NCBI RefSeq assembly: GCF_002234675.1
Contig: NC_019862.2
Span: 21,262,160-21,326,159, forward strand
Direction: 5' to 3'
DNA: 64,000 bases
Origin: Oryzias latipes
Lineage: Eukaryota > Chordata > Actinopteri > Beloniformes > Adrianichthyidae
The notes under the pieces are model-generated. The model did not search any database. It saw only the letters and a program-made list of their open reading frames with translations, and had not been told where the DNA came from. The position numbers were made by a program, and so were the translations under genes. Below, piece by piece: positions 45,831 through 57,360 of this stretch (position 1 is the stretch's first letter; each line of letters begins with the position of its first letter).

Positions 45831-48800
45831 TTTGCCCCTTTGCCCCCTGACTTTGGATTTCCCTCCTTTCCAATATTTCACACTTTTAGTCGATTTTTAC
45901 TCTTTTAGCCTAAAATTTTCTGTTCAGGTTTTTGTAATCTTAACAAGTTTTTGAGTCTGATTTGTTTGTATACTGTGTTTTTTTGTGATTTTCGTTGCAC
46001 TTTTATCAGTGCAATAATATCGAATACCTGAAATGCATCTAACTAACTAAATAAATAGTTATTATCTATACATGCAGGTTCTCCTATTTTTGTTTTTGCA
46101 GACTTTTGGCTTGTCTGGCTTGGTAGCCGTTGAGGCAATTTCATGTTCAAATTGAGTTTTGTGCACAAAATTCTTCTCTATTAAGTATTTGCAACAGCCA
46201 AAACCTCTAATGCAGGATTTCTTTTTGGAAAAAATAAACTGCATCCACTGCTGACTTAAATATTCTTTCAGAACCAGAAGCATGGCAAAATACAAACAAG
46301 AAAAAAAAACACTTTTTAATCATCTTGATAGTGGTCCCTTGTTTATTGCAGGTGCTATGTTCTAAAAAGTTAAAAATAACCTGCGATAGATTACATCTGC
46401 AAAAAGGATTCCAGATGTTTAAGGATTGTGAAAACCCTCACTACACACTTTATACACTTTTCTCTTACAGACTTTAACATTTTCACAATCTTCTCTCTTA
46501 TTTGAACTCACAACTTAAATCTTTGTAGAAAAATAAGTCCAGTATTTTAGAAAAAAAGAGTTGTGTAGAATTGGCGAGCAGATTCTGTACTGCAGACACA
46601 GCAGGGAGGAGGTTGATCAACAAGGTCTGGAGCCAATCTGACTTAAAACACAATGATCTGTAAAGCAGCAAGCAGCAAGTCCACAAAAGGTGAACAGCGA
46701 GGGACCACAGTATGCAGGAAATTTCTGTCTTATTCTTTTTAAGCAGCACAACAGACACACTTACAGACTTCACCAGATAAACCCCCAGTAGTCTCTGAAC
46801 TCACCCGGGAGTTTGCCAAGAACAACAGCTGTTCATAATGACGTAGGAATAACACCGGCCCCCTCCCATTAGTATAGTTTCCTTTTAAAAATTATATGTG
46901 AAAATTTCATAAGGTTTTTAGCTTTGAAATTTTGGGTTTAAAATAAACACGGAAGGGTCATACCCCTTGGAATAAATCCTTGGGACTTTGAGTAAAGTTT
47001 TGTCTGTTTTTTTTTTTTTTACAAATTTCATTTAGAATTGACATTGTCTTTGTTTTGTTTGTGGATTTATGCATTTGATATTTGTTTTATAAGATTAAAA
47101 TGGTTTGATCTTAATTCCTGCAGTAAGAGAATGACAAAATTGACCACTTGGAATTGAGTTGTTTGGACAGTTTTAGGTTCATTGTGGAATTACTGTGAAA
47201 TAAAATCAAACATATTATCCGTAAAAAGATTGATATCAAGAATTTCCACAAAAAAGTTTAGAGATAATTTAATAGAGCAAATTGTAAAGAAGAAAAAAAC
47301 TGTGCAAAAAGACTCCTAAGGGTTAATCAGTACACTACCAAACCCTGCTCTGGGTTGTACCGTCCCCTTCTTTGCTTGTTATTGTTCAAAAGTTCTTTTT
47401 TAGCATTAGAGGATCAAAATCTAAAAAAAGTTACGCACTAAATTTGAATAAATATAGTGTATATAATAAAAACAAAGCATTACAAATATTCCACTTAAAA
47501 AAAAATCCTAGTCTCCTTTAAAGAAAAGGTTTCATGTCATTTCTCAAATATCTGGGTTGTAAATCTGCCTTTGTGGTATTCGCTTGAAACACAAGTTTTT
47601 ATAACTTGGCTGCAACTTTTGTTGACCACAATGCAAACAATTGACAAAAATACTGGGATTAGATTAGGAAAACCTTTACTGCTTTTGTACCGTGTAAGAT
47701 GAAACTGGATTGTGATACAATGCGATGCTTTATAGCAGAGTACAATGAGACTTGGTCTGTCACAAGCATCAAAAGTAAGATAACTTGATCCAGCATTCAA
47801 GGTTTGCCTTTTCTCTGACAGAATAAACCAGAATCATAGAAAAAAATAGAAAAACAGCATAAAACTTATCTATTGTCCACAAGGAATTGTTTATAAGGTG
47901 ATCCTGGGCATAATGTCACAATTTAAAACCTGGACTGAAAGAATTTCTCTGTATTTCAGGAGGTGAAGCATGTGACCACTGACCCAGATAGGTTCAGGTA
48001 TCATGTGGCCCGCTTCTGGTGGCGCCTTCCTTCCATCCACCGTCCTGCACCGTATCTGCACCCCCCTGGAGGCATATCCATGACAGCTGCAGCACAGATA
48101 CTCCTCTGTGAGAGGATCAGGGAGCTGTATTAGCCCAAACTTTACTGTTCCATTCCACCGTGAGCCAAAAAGACAAAGATATAAGAGCTGGAACTTAATC
48201 AAACAGTTCTCTCCCCAGCTCTAGGTGATTGGCAGTGTTGTAAATTTGACTGACAGCAAGCAATTAACCCGTGAGTGTATGAACCTGAACAACCGGTTAA
48301 TTTGAATTTCCTCAAGCGACAAAGGACAGTTGTGTGTGTGTTGTTTTTTTTTGGTTTCTCTTCTTGTTCACACACTCACTCACCTGTGCAGTTGAAAAAC
48401 TTATCCAAACATACTGTTTAACTAAAAGAAGGTACTTTTCAATGAAGTTTGTTTTTTTGTGTTGCACTATAAATTTGCATCATTGGAGCTTTAATTTCCC
48501 AGGGTTTGGTAAATTTGCTAAATGCCAGTTGATGCATTTATTGCATTAAGGTGAACCAAAAGTTAATATTTGTCAGAATTTGGTTCTCATCAACATCAGA
48601 CGCCCAAATATGACTTGGAGCAGGTCGTTTACGTTAAGTTGAGAGCAGTCAGGCCTTTGTATTTGAAAGAGTCAAGGAAACAAACTCCAGACAGAGCAAA
48701 TATTGATGACTAAATACGACAAATTTGTAAAACCTCCCTTATGAACTTTAGTGTTTGCAAAATATCTTCCTATTTTGTGCATTAAAATGTAAAACCTGTG

Positions 48801-49082
48801 CATACGCATGGGCACTATTCTCCAATTTTAAGGCTTTTCTGTCTTTTTGCACCATCTAGTCATGCAGGTGCAGGGAAATATGTTTCCGTGGTATTCCATT
48901 AGCCTTCTATATATGTATATGTATATACCCCCTCCGCGGGTGGTTTCTCCTCCAAGCTCGGGTCCTCTACCAGAGGCCTGGGAGCCTAAGGGTCCTGCGC
49001 AGTATCTTAGCTGTTCCTAGCACTGCGCTTTTCTGGACTGAGAGGTCTGAGGTCTTTCCAGTTATCTGTTGTAGCCACTCCT

Positions 49083-49391
49083 TCAGTTTGGGGTTACTGC
49101 CCCGAGTCCTCCAATTACCACAGGCACCACTGTCACCTTCACTTTCCATGCTTTCTCGAGTTCTTCTCTGAGTCCCTGGTATTTCTCCAGTTTCTCATGT
49201 TCCTTCTTCCTGATGTTCCCATCACTTGGCACTGCCACATCCACCACAACGGCTTTCCTCTGTTCTTTATCCACCACTACAATGTCTGGTTGGTTCGCCA
49301 TTACCATCCTATCAGTCTGGATCTGGAAGTCCCACAGGATCTTTGCCCTCTCATTTTCTACCACCTTCAGAGGTGTTTCCCTTTCGACCAT
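49083..49391 (-). pseudogene. LINE restriction-like endonuclease fragment
   Basis: Encodes W-D-F-Q-I-Q-T-D, N-Q-P-D-I-V-V-V-D-K, A-V-V-V-D-V-A-V-P-S-D and K-L-E-K-Y-Q-G-L, the PD-(D/E)XK nuclease of R4/Rex6-type LINEs. It is followed by a frameshift into the C-terminal piece ending L-P-G-L-W near 48970. Confidence 0.85.
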
Positions 49392-49535
49392 GGGGTTTCC
49401 AGTTCATATTCTGCACACATGTTCCTGTATATAATTCTAGCCACTTGATTGTGGCGCTCCATGTATGCTTTACCTGCCAGCATCTTACACCCTGCAGTTA
49501 TGTGCTGGATTGTTTCAGGCGCCTCTTTGCACAGC

Positions 49536-50303
49536 CTACACCTTGGGTCTTGTCTGGTGTGGTAGATCTGAGCCTGTGGTAGATCTGGTGCTCAGGGCTT
49601 GTTCCTGAGCTGCCAGGATGAGTGCCTCAGTGCTGTCCTGTAGGCCAGCCCTCTCTAGCCATTGGTAGGACTTCTTGATTTCAGCCACTTCAGTTATGGT
49701 CCGGTGGTACATCCCATGCAGGGGTTTGTCCTCCCATGAGGATCTGTCCTCCAGCGCTGTATCCTCTGCTCTCCATTGCCTGAGACATTCACTGAGCACA
49801 CTGTCAGTTGGGGCCTTGATCTTGATGTACTCATGCATCTTGGATGTTTCATCCTGGATAGTACCTTCTGCGTTCACTAGTCCTCGGCCTCCTTCCTTGC
49901 GGCTAGCATACAGTCTCAGGGTGCTGGATTTGGGATGGAACCCTCCACGCATGGTGAGAAGCTTTTGTTTCTTAACATCTGTGGTCTTTATCTCTTCCTT
50001 TGGCCATCTTATTATTCCTGCAGGGTATCTGATAACTGGCGGTGCGTAGCTGTTTATTGCCCGGGTCTTGTTCTTGCCATTGAGCTGGCTTCTCAGGACT
50101 TGCCTTACTCGTTGGAGGTATTTAGCTGTTGCAGCTTTCCTTGTTGCCAGCTCCAGGTTGCCATTTGCCTGTGGAATTCCAAGGTACTTGTAACTGTCCT
50201 CGATGTCTTCTATTGTTCCTTCTGGGAGTGAGACCCCTCCTGTGTGGACTACCTTGCCTCTCTTTGTCACCATCTGGCTGCATATCTCATTTTTAAATTG
50301 CAT
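49536..50303 (-). pseudogene. LINE polyprotein fragment, region after reverse transcriptase
   Basis: An uninterrupted 255-codon frame carrying R-K-A-A-T-A-K-Y-L-Q-R-V, R-A-I-N-S-Y-A-P-P-V-I-R-Y-P-A-G and E-A-L-I-L-A-A-Q-E-Q-A-L-S-T-R. It is the largest intact piece of the LINE. The protein continues only after a frameshift. Confidence 0.85.
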
Positions 50304-51676
50304 TTCTGAGAATTTCTTTGTTCAAATCGTTGTGAATCAAGAACAGACAAAAAGCTTTGAAAAAGCTTATAGCTTTGATATAGATGCCTCTGTCAGTGAG
50401 CCACAAAGTCTCTGCTCCATTCCATTCTGATGCATCCACTTGCAAACAAATAGATCTATTTATGTCTCTTCCTCGTCTGAGCTGACATCTGGTTTAAAAC
50501 TTAACTGCTGGATGGCATTTGGGGTGTGAGCGCCTGTAGGCTGGCAGAAGGAGTACAAACTAATGATGGGAAATGAAGAAAGACTTACTCCGCCCACAAC
50601 TCAGAGGCGAATTTCGAAAGAATTGCTGCCGCTTCGATTAAAAAAGGGGTTTATTCAGACATACCTCTGGTTTGTCAGAAGATTCATAACCCCTGTTGTT
50701 AAAGTAAAATATGTCCAACACAAGAGGCCTTCAGTTCTCATCTGTTTGCCCAGCTGTTGGACAGGACAAGTTAAGCATAAAAATAAAAAATAAAAAAAAT
50801 GACATAGGTTTTTGGATTAAGGCTAAAAACAGCATAAACATAATTAAAACTACTGGAAAAACTTAAAATAGATAAAAGGATGATCAGAGTGGGACTTTAA
50901 CTGCTGTCTAGATCAGAATTCAACTCTCACCTTCCGATGAGCCAGCACACCCCAAATGCCAGCTTTACCCACTATCACTCAGTGATTTTTGATCCATCCT
51001 CTCCATGCCTGAAAATTGCCTTTAAATGCTCTGAAGGCTTTCACAGGCCTGGCAAGATGAGACAGCCACTCAGACCGTGGAAAGACAAAGCATAATTATT
51101 AAACGTCTCCAGCACTTCAGTGAGCTGTCTGTACATGCAGCCGTCCGGGCTGAGTCTGCGTGATGGTGTAAACATGACGCTCTGAGTGGAACCCTGGGTA
51201 TGTTCAAAGGGTGGTGCAGGTTGTTCTTTCCTGGGGACTTCGCTCAGGTGAGCCGTGGGCACTTCATCAAATGATTTCCATATCAAAGTCAAAATGACAG
51301 GGTTAAGAGGTTGAGAACAGGTTCTGACAAATAATATACTGGTTATATACTGTGCAACTTAATGATCAGAGTAAAACCAGATTTTTTATGGCCTTGAATT
51401 GCTGACATAGATGCAAAACAACGCATTAGGCAGAAAATTGGCTTAATTGAGATGATAGTTACTGCTGTATACGGTTCTCTACCCATAGGGAACCGTAAAA
51501 AAATAAAAAAAGTGTCTTAAAATAAAAACTGCAAAAGGCCCGTAGCTTCATGGGTGCAGTAGACAACTCTTTGCAGGGTTGCTGGAAAAGTCAGGTTTAA
51601 TCAGCTAAATTTAAGTTGATAAACCCAGAGCTTTAGCTCCAGTTTCAACAGTCTTTCAACTACCGCAACTCTTTAA

Positions 51677-51851
51677 CCATTGATCCAACTAACATAATTC
51701 CAGCAGATTCTGGTGTGGAGAAAAGCACTTTGGCACTGATATGCAACACTTTACGTTGCAAATCCAACATGCAAAGCTGCTTGTCTCTGCGTCAAAAAAA
51801 ATCGGATTCATGTTGATCGCGTAACAGTTGAAGAGTTACAGTGGTAAAGGG
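51677..51851. mobile_element. TTAA-flanked MITE related to the 34.7-kb element
   Basis: TTAA at 51673-51676 and 51852-51855. Interior phrases (CAGCAGATTCTGGTGTGGAG, GCACTGATATGCAACACTTTA) recall the elements at 34671 and 39871. The ends are only weakly inverted, so the limits are tentative. Confidence 0.5.
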
Positions 51852-51859
51852 TTAAGCTA

Positions 51860-52125
51860 AAGCATGGTGCAGAGGTACAGCAGTCAATATCTGACAAGAA
51901 GTTCACAGGTTCCATTCCCGCCCTGCCCTGCCCGTGTTGAGGTGTCTTTGGGCAAGACACTGAACCCCACACTGATCCTGGCGGTTACAGGTTGGCACCA
52001 GTGTTCAGCAGCGGAGTTGCCATCAGTGTGTGGATGTGTGTATGAATGGGACTGTGACTGTAAAGCGCTTTTGGCCTTCGAGGAAGGTAGAAAAGCGCTA
52101 TGTAAAGTATACACCATTAACGATT
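51860..52125 (+). repeat. tRNA-derived SINE
   Basis: A B-box-like GGTTCCATTCCCG follows a degenerate tRNA head. Then come CTTTGGGCAAGACACTGAAC and the tail phrase CTGTAAAGCGCTTTTGGC...AAAGCGCTATGTAAA, typical of fish SINEs. Not a tRNA gene. Confidence 0.75.
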
Positions 52126-53007
52126 TAAAGCGTTACCTCGGCGTTACCTCAGTTAATCCCAAGGTAGAACTTCAAAGGCTTTTACACGTACAGTCACAGC
52201 TTTTTCTGTTACACGTCAATTAAAAGTCCCAGAGGCAAACAGTCTGAGGCGATGCCAGAAATATGCCAGACCGGATCAACACAGGCCACAACAGGTTCAG
52301 TTCATTTTCTGCACACTGCGCAGCTATCTCATGTCTTTCACATCTCTATTTCCACCTGCATTACCTTCCAAAAAACTCAGATTTGTTGTGAATAGGTTTT
52401 TGTCTGTTTCTCTTGGGTTTCCTCCTTTTTAAGATGAGCAGTTTCAGGCTCGTTTGTTTTGAAGTCAGGTTGGATGTACTTTTTTACAATCACACAGACA
52501 GACGCGGAAGGATTTGTAAACTTACTGAAAATAATGTTCTGCAACTTGTGGGAATCTGTTGTATTTGTTAAAAGCCCGATGAAGTAAAAACCATCAATGT
52601 TCAAGCTTAGGACATTTTTTTAGAACAAAGAAATATAATCCAATGAACTGTACTTTCACTAAGCTTTAACTTTACAAACATTAGTCACTAAGTATTTTCA
52701 GCAGGCTCCTGTCTACTTAAAACTTTTACTCGTTAGATTTACATTAAGTTTTCTTCACAAAGCAGACATCTGTGAGGTAAAAAGTGACAACTCTACAGCT
52801 GTGTTTGTGCTCAGAAAAAAAAGGATACATTTAAGAAGTTTAGAAAAAACGAAAAGGTTGGATTTTGACCTTAGACCTTCCCTGTTGTAAATTCATATCA
52901 CAAAGAGAAATTATTTAGCTAAAAATCCCCTAAAATGATGATGTCTTCAAATTCTTCTATGTATTAACCAAATCTACACATATTGGATTCTTGGTCTTTC
53001 GCTTTAC

Positions 53008-53417
53008 TGTTACGGTTTTAGATTCTTTGCTTTTGTGTTCTGGTTCTATTTTGTTCTGTCACGTTTTGAGTTCTGTTTCCTGTTTTATTTTGAAAGGTTT
53101 TCTGTTTTGTTGTTGTTTCGAGTTTTGCTTTTGGTCCCCATCTGCCCTGAGTGTTTCCACCTGTGTCTCGTTTGTCTGTATGGATTTAAGTCCTGTCTTT
53201 CCCTTCCTCTTTCCCTTCCATAGTTTTGCTATTCCCCTTTTGAGTATTACGAGATTCAAGTTTGCTGTTTCTCCATTTCTAGTGTTTGGAGTTTGCCTGC
53301 CTGCTCAGCAGTGTTTTTGTTTTCGTTTATTTTAGTTATTAAAGACCTGTGTTCCTGGAACCTTCTGCCTCCCCCACCTCTTTGCACCTGGGTGCTTCGC
53401 TTAACCCCGTCGTAACA
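53008..53417 (+). mobile_element. Probable solo LTR (1)
   Basis: A 410-bp block starts TGTTACGG and ends CGTAACA, giving TG...CA ends with inverted TGTTACG/CGTAACA tips. It is T-rich with an ATTAAA signal near 53338, 80 bases before the end. Flanking 5-mers (TTTAC, GATAC) match only partly. No internal retroviral or gag-pol sequence follows, so a solo LTR is most likely. Confidence 0.6.
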
Positions 53418-53732
53418 GATACATGTGTGATTTACACAATTCATAAGTGTTTCTTGCATTTGTCATTCGTCGATGTGCGCAGATGTCCATGGAGGGTTTC
53501 GGCCGACATGACTTTACATGAATTCGACTTTGAACTGTTCAAAATTTTTGGTCATTTGAGAATTATATATTTTCTGCATATTTAACGTAGTTTATCTGCA
53601 AATATTACGCAACTCTAACACAATTGTGTTGCAAATTTGTGGCTTTCCACGACCGTTCCTCGTATTTCTAACAGACTTCTCATGCATGTACCACCAATGT
53701 ATAACTTTTATATCATGTACACGGCGCACATC

Positions 53733-53899
53733 TAGTGGGGCAAAAAAGTATTTAGTCAGCCACTGATTCTTCTTTTCCTAATTTTGTCTCTTATAATTGA
53801 GGTATACCAAAAATGAAAATTACAGGCCTGTCTCATCTTTTTAAGAGGGAGAACTTGCGAAATTGTGGGCTGACTAAATACTTTTTTTGCCCCACTGTA
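53733..53899. mobile_element. Tc1/mariner-like MITE
   Basis: Ends AGTGGGGCAAAAAAGTATTT and AAATACTTTTTTTGCCCCACT are inverted, flanked by TA. The sub-terminal TAGTCAGCCA/GGCTGACTA pair is typical of a Tc1-like family common in fish and frogs. Only 167 bp; no transposase. Confidence 0.85.
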
Positions 53900-54259
53900 A
53901 CTTCCTTGTTTATGGGGCTTTGGTGCAGTTAAAAAAACATTCATTATTGTTTGCATGTGTGTGAACACTCAAATGAGCTGCACACATCTGCATGCATGTT
54001 AAAATAATGCATGATATCTATTGCTTCTGCAAATCCTTAAAGGTGCAAACATAATCTGCAAACAAAAGGATGGCCTTCAGACTTCACACAATCTGCTTCA
54101 GAGGAGCGGATCATACTTTTAGTGCAGGTAAGACAATAATGTGTTATGCATTGCGTTTTATTATTAGTTTGTGGAACAATTAAAAGGTTTTTAGATCCTA
54201 AAAAGTTTTGACAAAAATAAAACTGGATCAAAAAAGCATTTTATTATATATTATATGTA

Positions 54260-54335
54260 ACATCGTGATCAGCACTTTGGGTCTCCTTGATTGGTGGTGG
54301 AAGGTGCTCTATAAATGAATAAATAAAAGGAAATG
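54260..54335 (+). repeat. SINE/LINE tail fragment
   Basis: ATCAGCACTTTGGGTCTCC...GGTGCTCTATAAATGAATAAA is the 3' tail wording of fish LINE-related repeats, ending in an AATAAA-like simple tail. Only the tail is present. Confidence 0.6.
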
Positions 54336-54429
54336 TAATAATAAACTCCTGCCGTTCTACAGAAACTATGTCCTAGAAAACGACACAGCTTTTTTAAATT
54401 TGGCTAAAAATGCCATAGTCATAGTTTAA

Positions 54430-54632
54430 CCCTTGTGCTATCCTGTGACCCCACCCTTACATTGACGTGTTCTCCCTACCATGACAAAGGTGGATAAAGG
54501 TGGAAAGATTTCATGTAATCCATGGACACCAGTGAAGATCACAAATTATTGAAGAAAAAAGGTTCAGCGCACTGTCTAGTGGGTCTAAAAGACCCAACTC
54601 CCAACGTTAAAGTGCCTAGGATAGCACAAGGC
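54430..54632. mobile_element. piggyBac-like MITE, copy 2
   Basis: Very similar to copy 1 throughout. TTAA at 54426-54429 on the left; the right flank is mutated to TTAC. Ends CCCTTGTGCTATCC and GGATAGCACAAGGC. Confidence 0.85.
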
Positions 54633-56036
54633 TTACAAAAAACACTTGGAATGCTTTTAAAACAGATCAATAGATTAACGGAGACTTTAAACCGTTTCCT
54701 CTGAGACTCTGGACATTGTTTAAGGATTCTTAGAAATAGTTTAAAGAAAGAATACATTTGAAAAAATGGTTTAGGTTGGTTTCATTTCAGCATCTTCAGA
54801 AACCTTTGAAATTGTGCAATTTGTGTCCTGTCTCCACAAACCAGGAACTCACCTGGAGATGAGTCTGGGTGGGAAACTAAGGCTACACCTCACACAGACA
54901 CCCTGACATTATTTGACACACCCTTCAATGAAAGTCTGAAACATTCACATTCAATTTTTTTAAACATTCTTTTTTCTGAAAAGACTAGCCATGCAAAAGA
55001 TTATCCTCTCTGTTTTAGCTGATCTGTCCTTATTAAAGCAACAACTTCTGCAATATGGCTTCAGAACTGACACACAAAGATTGACTTTTAAAACGAATGC
55101 TCCGTGTGTTTTGAAGGAAAAAAAGACGAGAAAAAAGATGCCCTGCTGGAATGTTGTCTTGGCGTGCTCTTCGCTGCTTCTTGCCAAAGGGATAGGCAAG
55201 ATAATTTTGTGGGATCTCCGTTTTTTTCTCTGAGAAAATTAAAGCTGTTTTATTACCTTTATGAATCACTGACAGAAACTCCAGAGCATGTCAAATCTCT
55301 GACATTTGAAGCCACAGCATTTTCTGTCATCTCCCAAAAATTATTTTGAGTCAAGCTCTTCTTCACAAAGTCTGCAATGACTTTAGGAAGACTGATGTAA
55401 AACAGATTTTTTTATATAAAAAAAAAAAAAAGATTCTTAACAACATCTATGTTCCCCTGTCTGTTTCTTGCACTTTCTCGGCTGCATGTTCATACACATA
55501 ACTAGCGTTCATACACATTTACAGATGTTTGATACATTCTTCAGAAGCTGTCTGAGGAATGTGTTTGCATTTGATTCTGTCCTGTGGGGAAATGTATGCT
55601 TGTCAGTTGTTAAACCTCATAACTGTTAATGTTTTGCAAAGTAGCTGTATTGGTGAAGTTAATAAATAAATACAAAAAGTAGCTTAGACTCTTAAATATT
55701 TCTCAACTGGATCACAAGAATCAAGCAAGCAGTTGAGAGAATACCAAACTTTATCCTATCTGATCATCTTTTGAGCTATTTTAAAATAATTCCCAGTGGT
55801 CTTTTAATTATGATTATGTCGTTTTTAGGCAAAAAAAAAAGAAATAATAATAACTATGTTGTTTTTCTAAGACAGGTTCTGCAGAGCAGCAGTAGTTCAT
55901 CAGAAATTCACCCCTAAATTGTGGGTGGGACTGTTGCTGCAGAGTACGCCTAAGCCCTTCCCATCACCCATCTGTTAACTTGTAGCTTACAGCCCCTCAC
56001 AACCTAACAATACCGGTGCAACAAAAGCGGCGAGAA

Positions 56037-56583
56037 TGTCATGGTGCTTGGCAGTTCACCTCCCCCTCCCACAGCTCTCCTTCCCCGCTGATTGGAACCA
56101 GCTGATCTTCATCTCCTCATCACCCTGCCGGCCTTCATAAGTAAGCTTCTCACCAGTATCCAGCGCCAGTCCGTTATACTCACTCCGGTGCTTATGCCTG
56201 GCCTTTTAGTCTTAGCTCATGTTATATAGTTCATGTTACTTACCTCTCCTTGTATTCACCTTCAGGTTTTCATCCATTGGTCACGCTGGTTCCATGCTGG
56301 TCCCGCTGTCCTCGGCATCCACGCCTCACCTCAAGCTGGTCCCGCTGTCCTCAGTGTCCAAGCCTCGCTCCCTCTGGCTCCACGGTCCGACGCGTCCACG
56401 CGTCGCCCCCTCACCCTCATCAGCTCAAAGAACATCAGGATCATTCCACGGAGGAAATAACTTCCACATTCCCTCAGAAACTGTATTTACTGTTGGTAAA
56501 ATAAACCTTTTCAAGTTCATACTCGCCGTGAGTTACTTCCGGGTTTCAGCATCTGGGTCTGTTACGTCTACGACGTCATGACA
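56037..56583 (+). mobile_element. Probable solo LTR (2)
   Basis: A 547-bp block starting TGTCATGG and ending GTCATGACA. AATAAA at 56500-56505 lies about 80 bases from the end, as in LTRs. Flanking 5-mers GAGAA and GAGAG differ at one base and could be a mutated target duplication. An internal tandem phrase (GCTGGTCCCGCTGTCCTC) occurs twice near 56300-56355. No coding region adjoins. Confidence 0.65.
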
Positions 56584-57360
56584 GAGAGATATTGGAGCTA
56601 TCCAGGGAGAAGTTATGGCCTGCCAGCTGTAGTTTCTACATCACACCTACAAGCTTTATCAAATGGCATTTTTTGTCTGTTCCTGATTCACAACGATTTG
56701 GAGGACGAAACGACTCAGAAAACCAATTTTGAGATTGACTTTCAATTGGATTTATACAGCCCCATATTACAACAACAGTCTTCTCAATGGGCTTCATACC
56801 GGTAATTGTCTAAGAACATGAAATCGGTCAAAAAATTGAATATCTGATTGCTAAACTAAGTAGACTAAACTAAACTGGGCATTCCTGCCCTTAGACCCTA
56901 AAAACAACAGATTCTGGAAAAGAAGAAACGAGAGGAATGTCCTCATGAAGGACGGATCCTCTGCCAGGACGGACAGGCAATGTACCAGGATTGTTAAAGA
57001 AGAATTAGCTTATCTAACTCTACAACTCCATGTTCAAATAGTGTAGCAGATGGGGTTTATCCAGATGGAACAAGGGGACGGCTGGGGGCACGAGACAAGC
57101 CAGAGATAGGTATGGCGGGGTACACAGTCAGGTACAGGAGCATGGACGAGCTAACTGGAACCTGAAATCACTCCCGCTTCCCCGTAGGGGAGAGGGAAAG
57201 AAAGACATCACATGAATCACACTGCACCGAACAGAGGCAGGGAGAACTAAATGATAAATAAATTATCAAGAGTAGAGGAGAGGAGAAGTTGATAAGAATA
57301 AAGGACAGAACCCCAGAGCACCATACTTTCCCCAGCTTCAAACCTCTGGCAGCCTAACAA

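Larger units (their letters stand above)
48900..50315 (-). mobile_element. 5'-truncated LINE with restriction-like endonuclease (R4/Dong/Rex6 type)
   Basis: Minus-strand frames at 50303-49536, about 49560-49400, 49391-49083 and 49149-48967 make up the C-terminal part of a non-LTR retrotransposon polyprotein. Seen: a region after the reverse transcriptase (K-Y-L-G-I-P-Q-A-N-G, R-Y-P-A-G-I-I, G-G-F-H-P-K-S-S-T-L-R-L-Y-A); a zinc-knuckle of form CX2CX8HX4C near 49520-49470; and a PD-(D/E)XK nuclease with N-Q-P-D-I-V-V-V-D-K and V-V-V-D-V-A-V-P-S-D. At least two frameshifts separate the pieces, and the reverse transcriptase is missing. A dead copy. The 3' end abuts an ATATGTAT-type tract near 48908. 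Confidence 0.85.

Noticed and set aside
49197-50430. Plus-strand frames of 75-124 codons
   Set aside because: They are antisense shadows of the minus-strand LINE fragment.
53000-53335. 114-codon Phe/Cys/Leu-rich frame resembling a membrane protein
   Set aside because: It comes from the T-rich interior of the solo LTR candidate; its hydrophobicity reflects base composition only.
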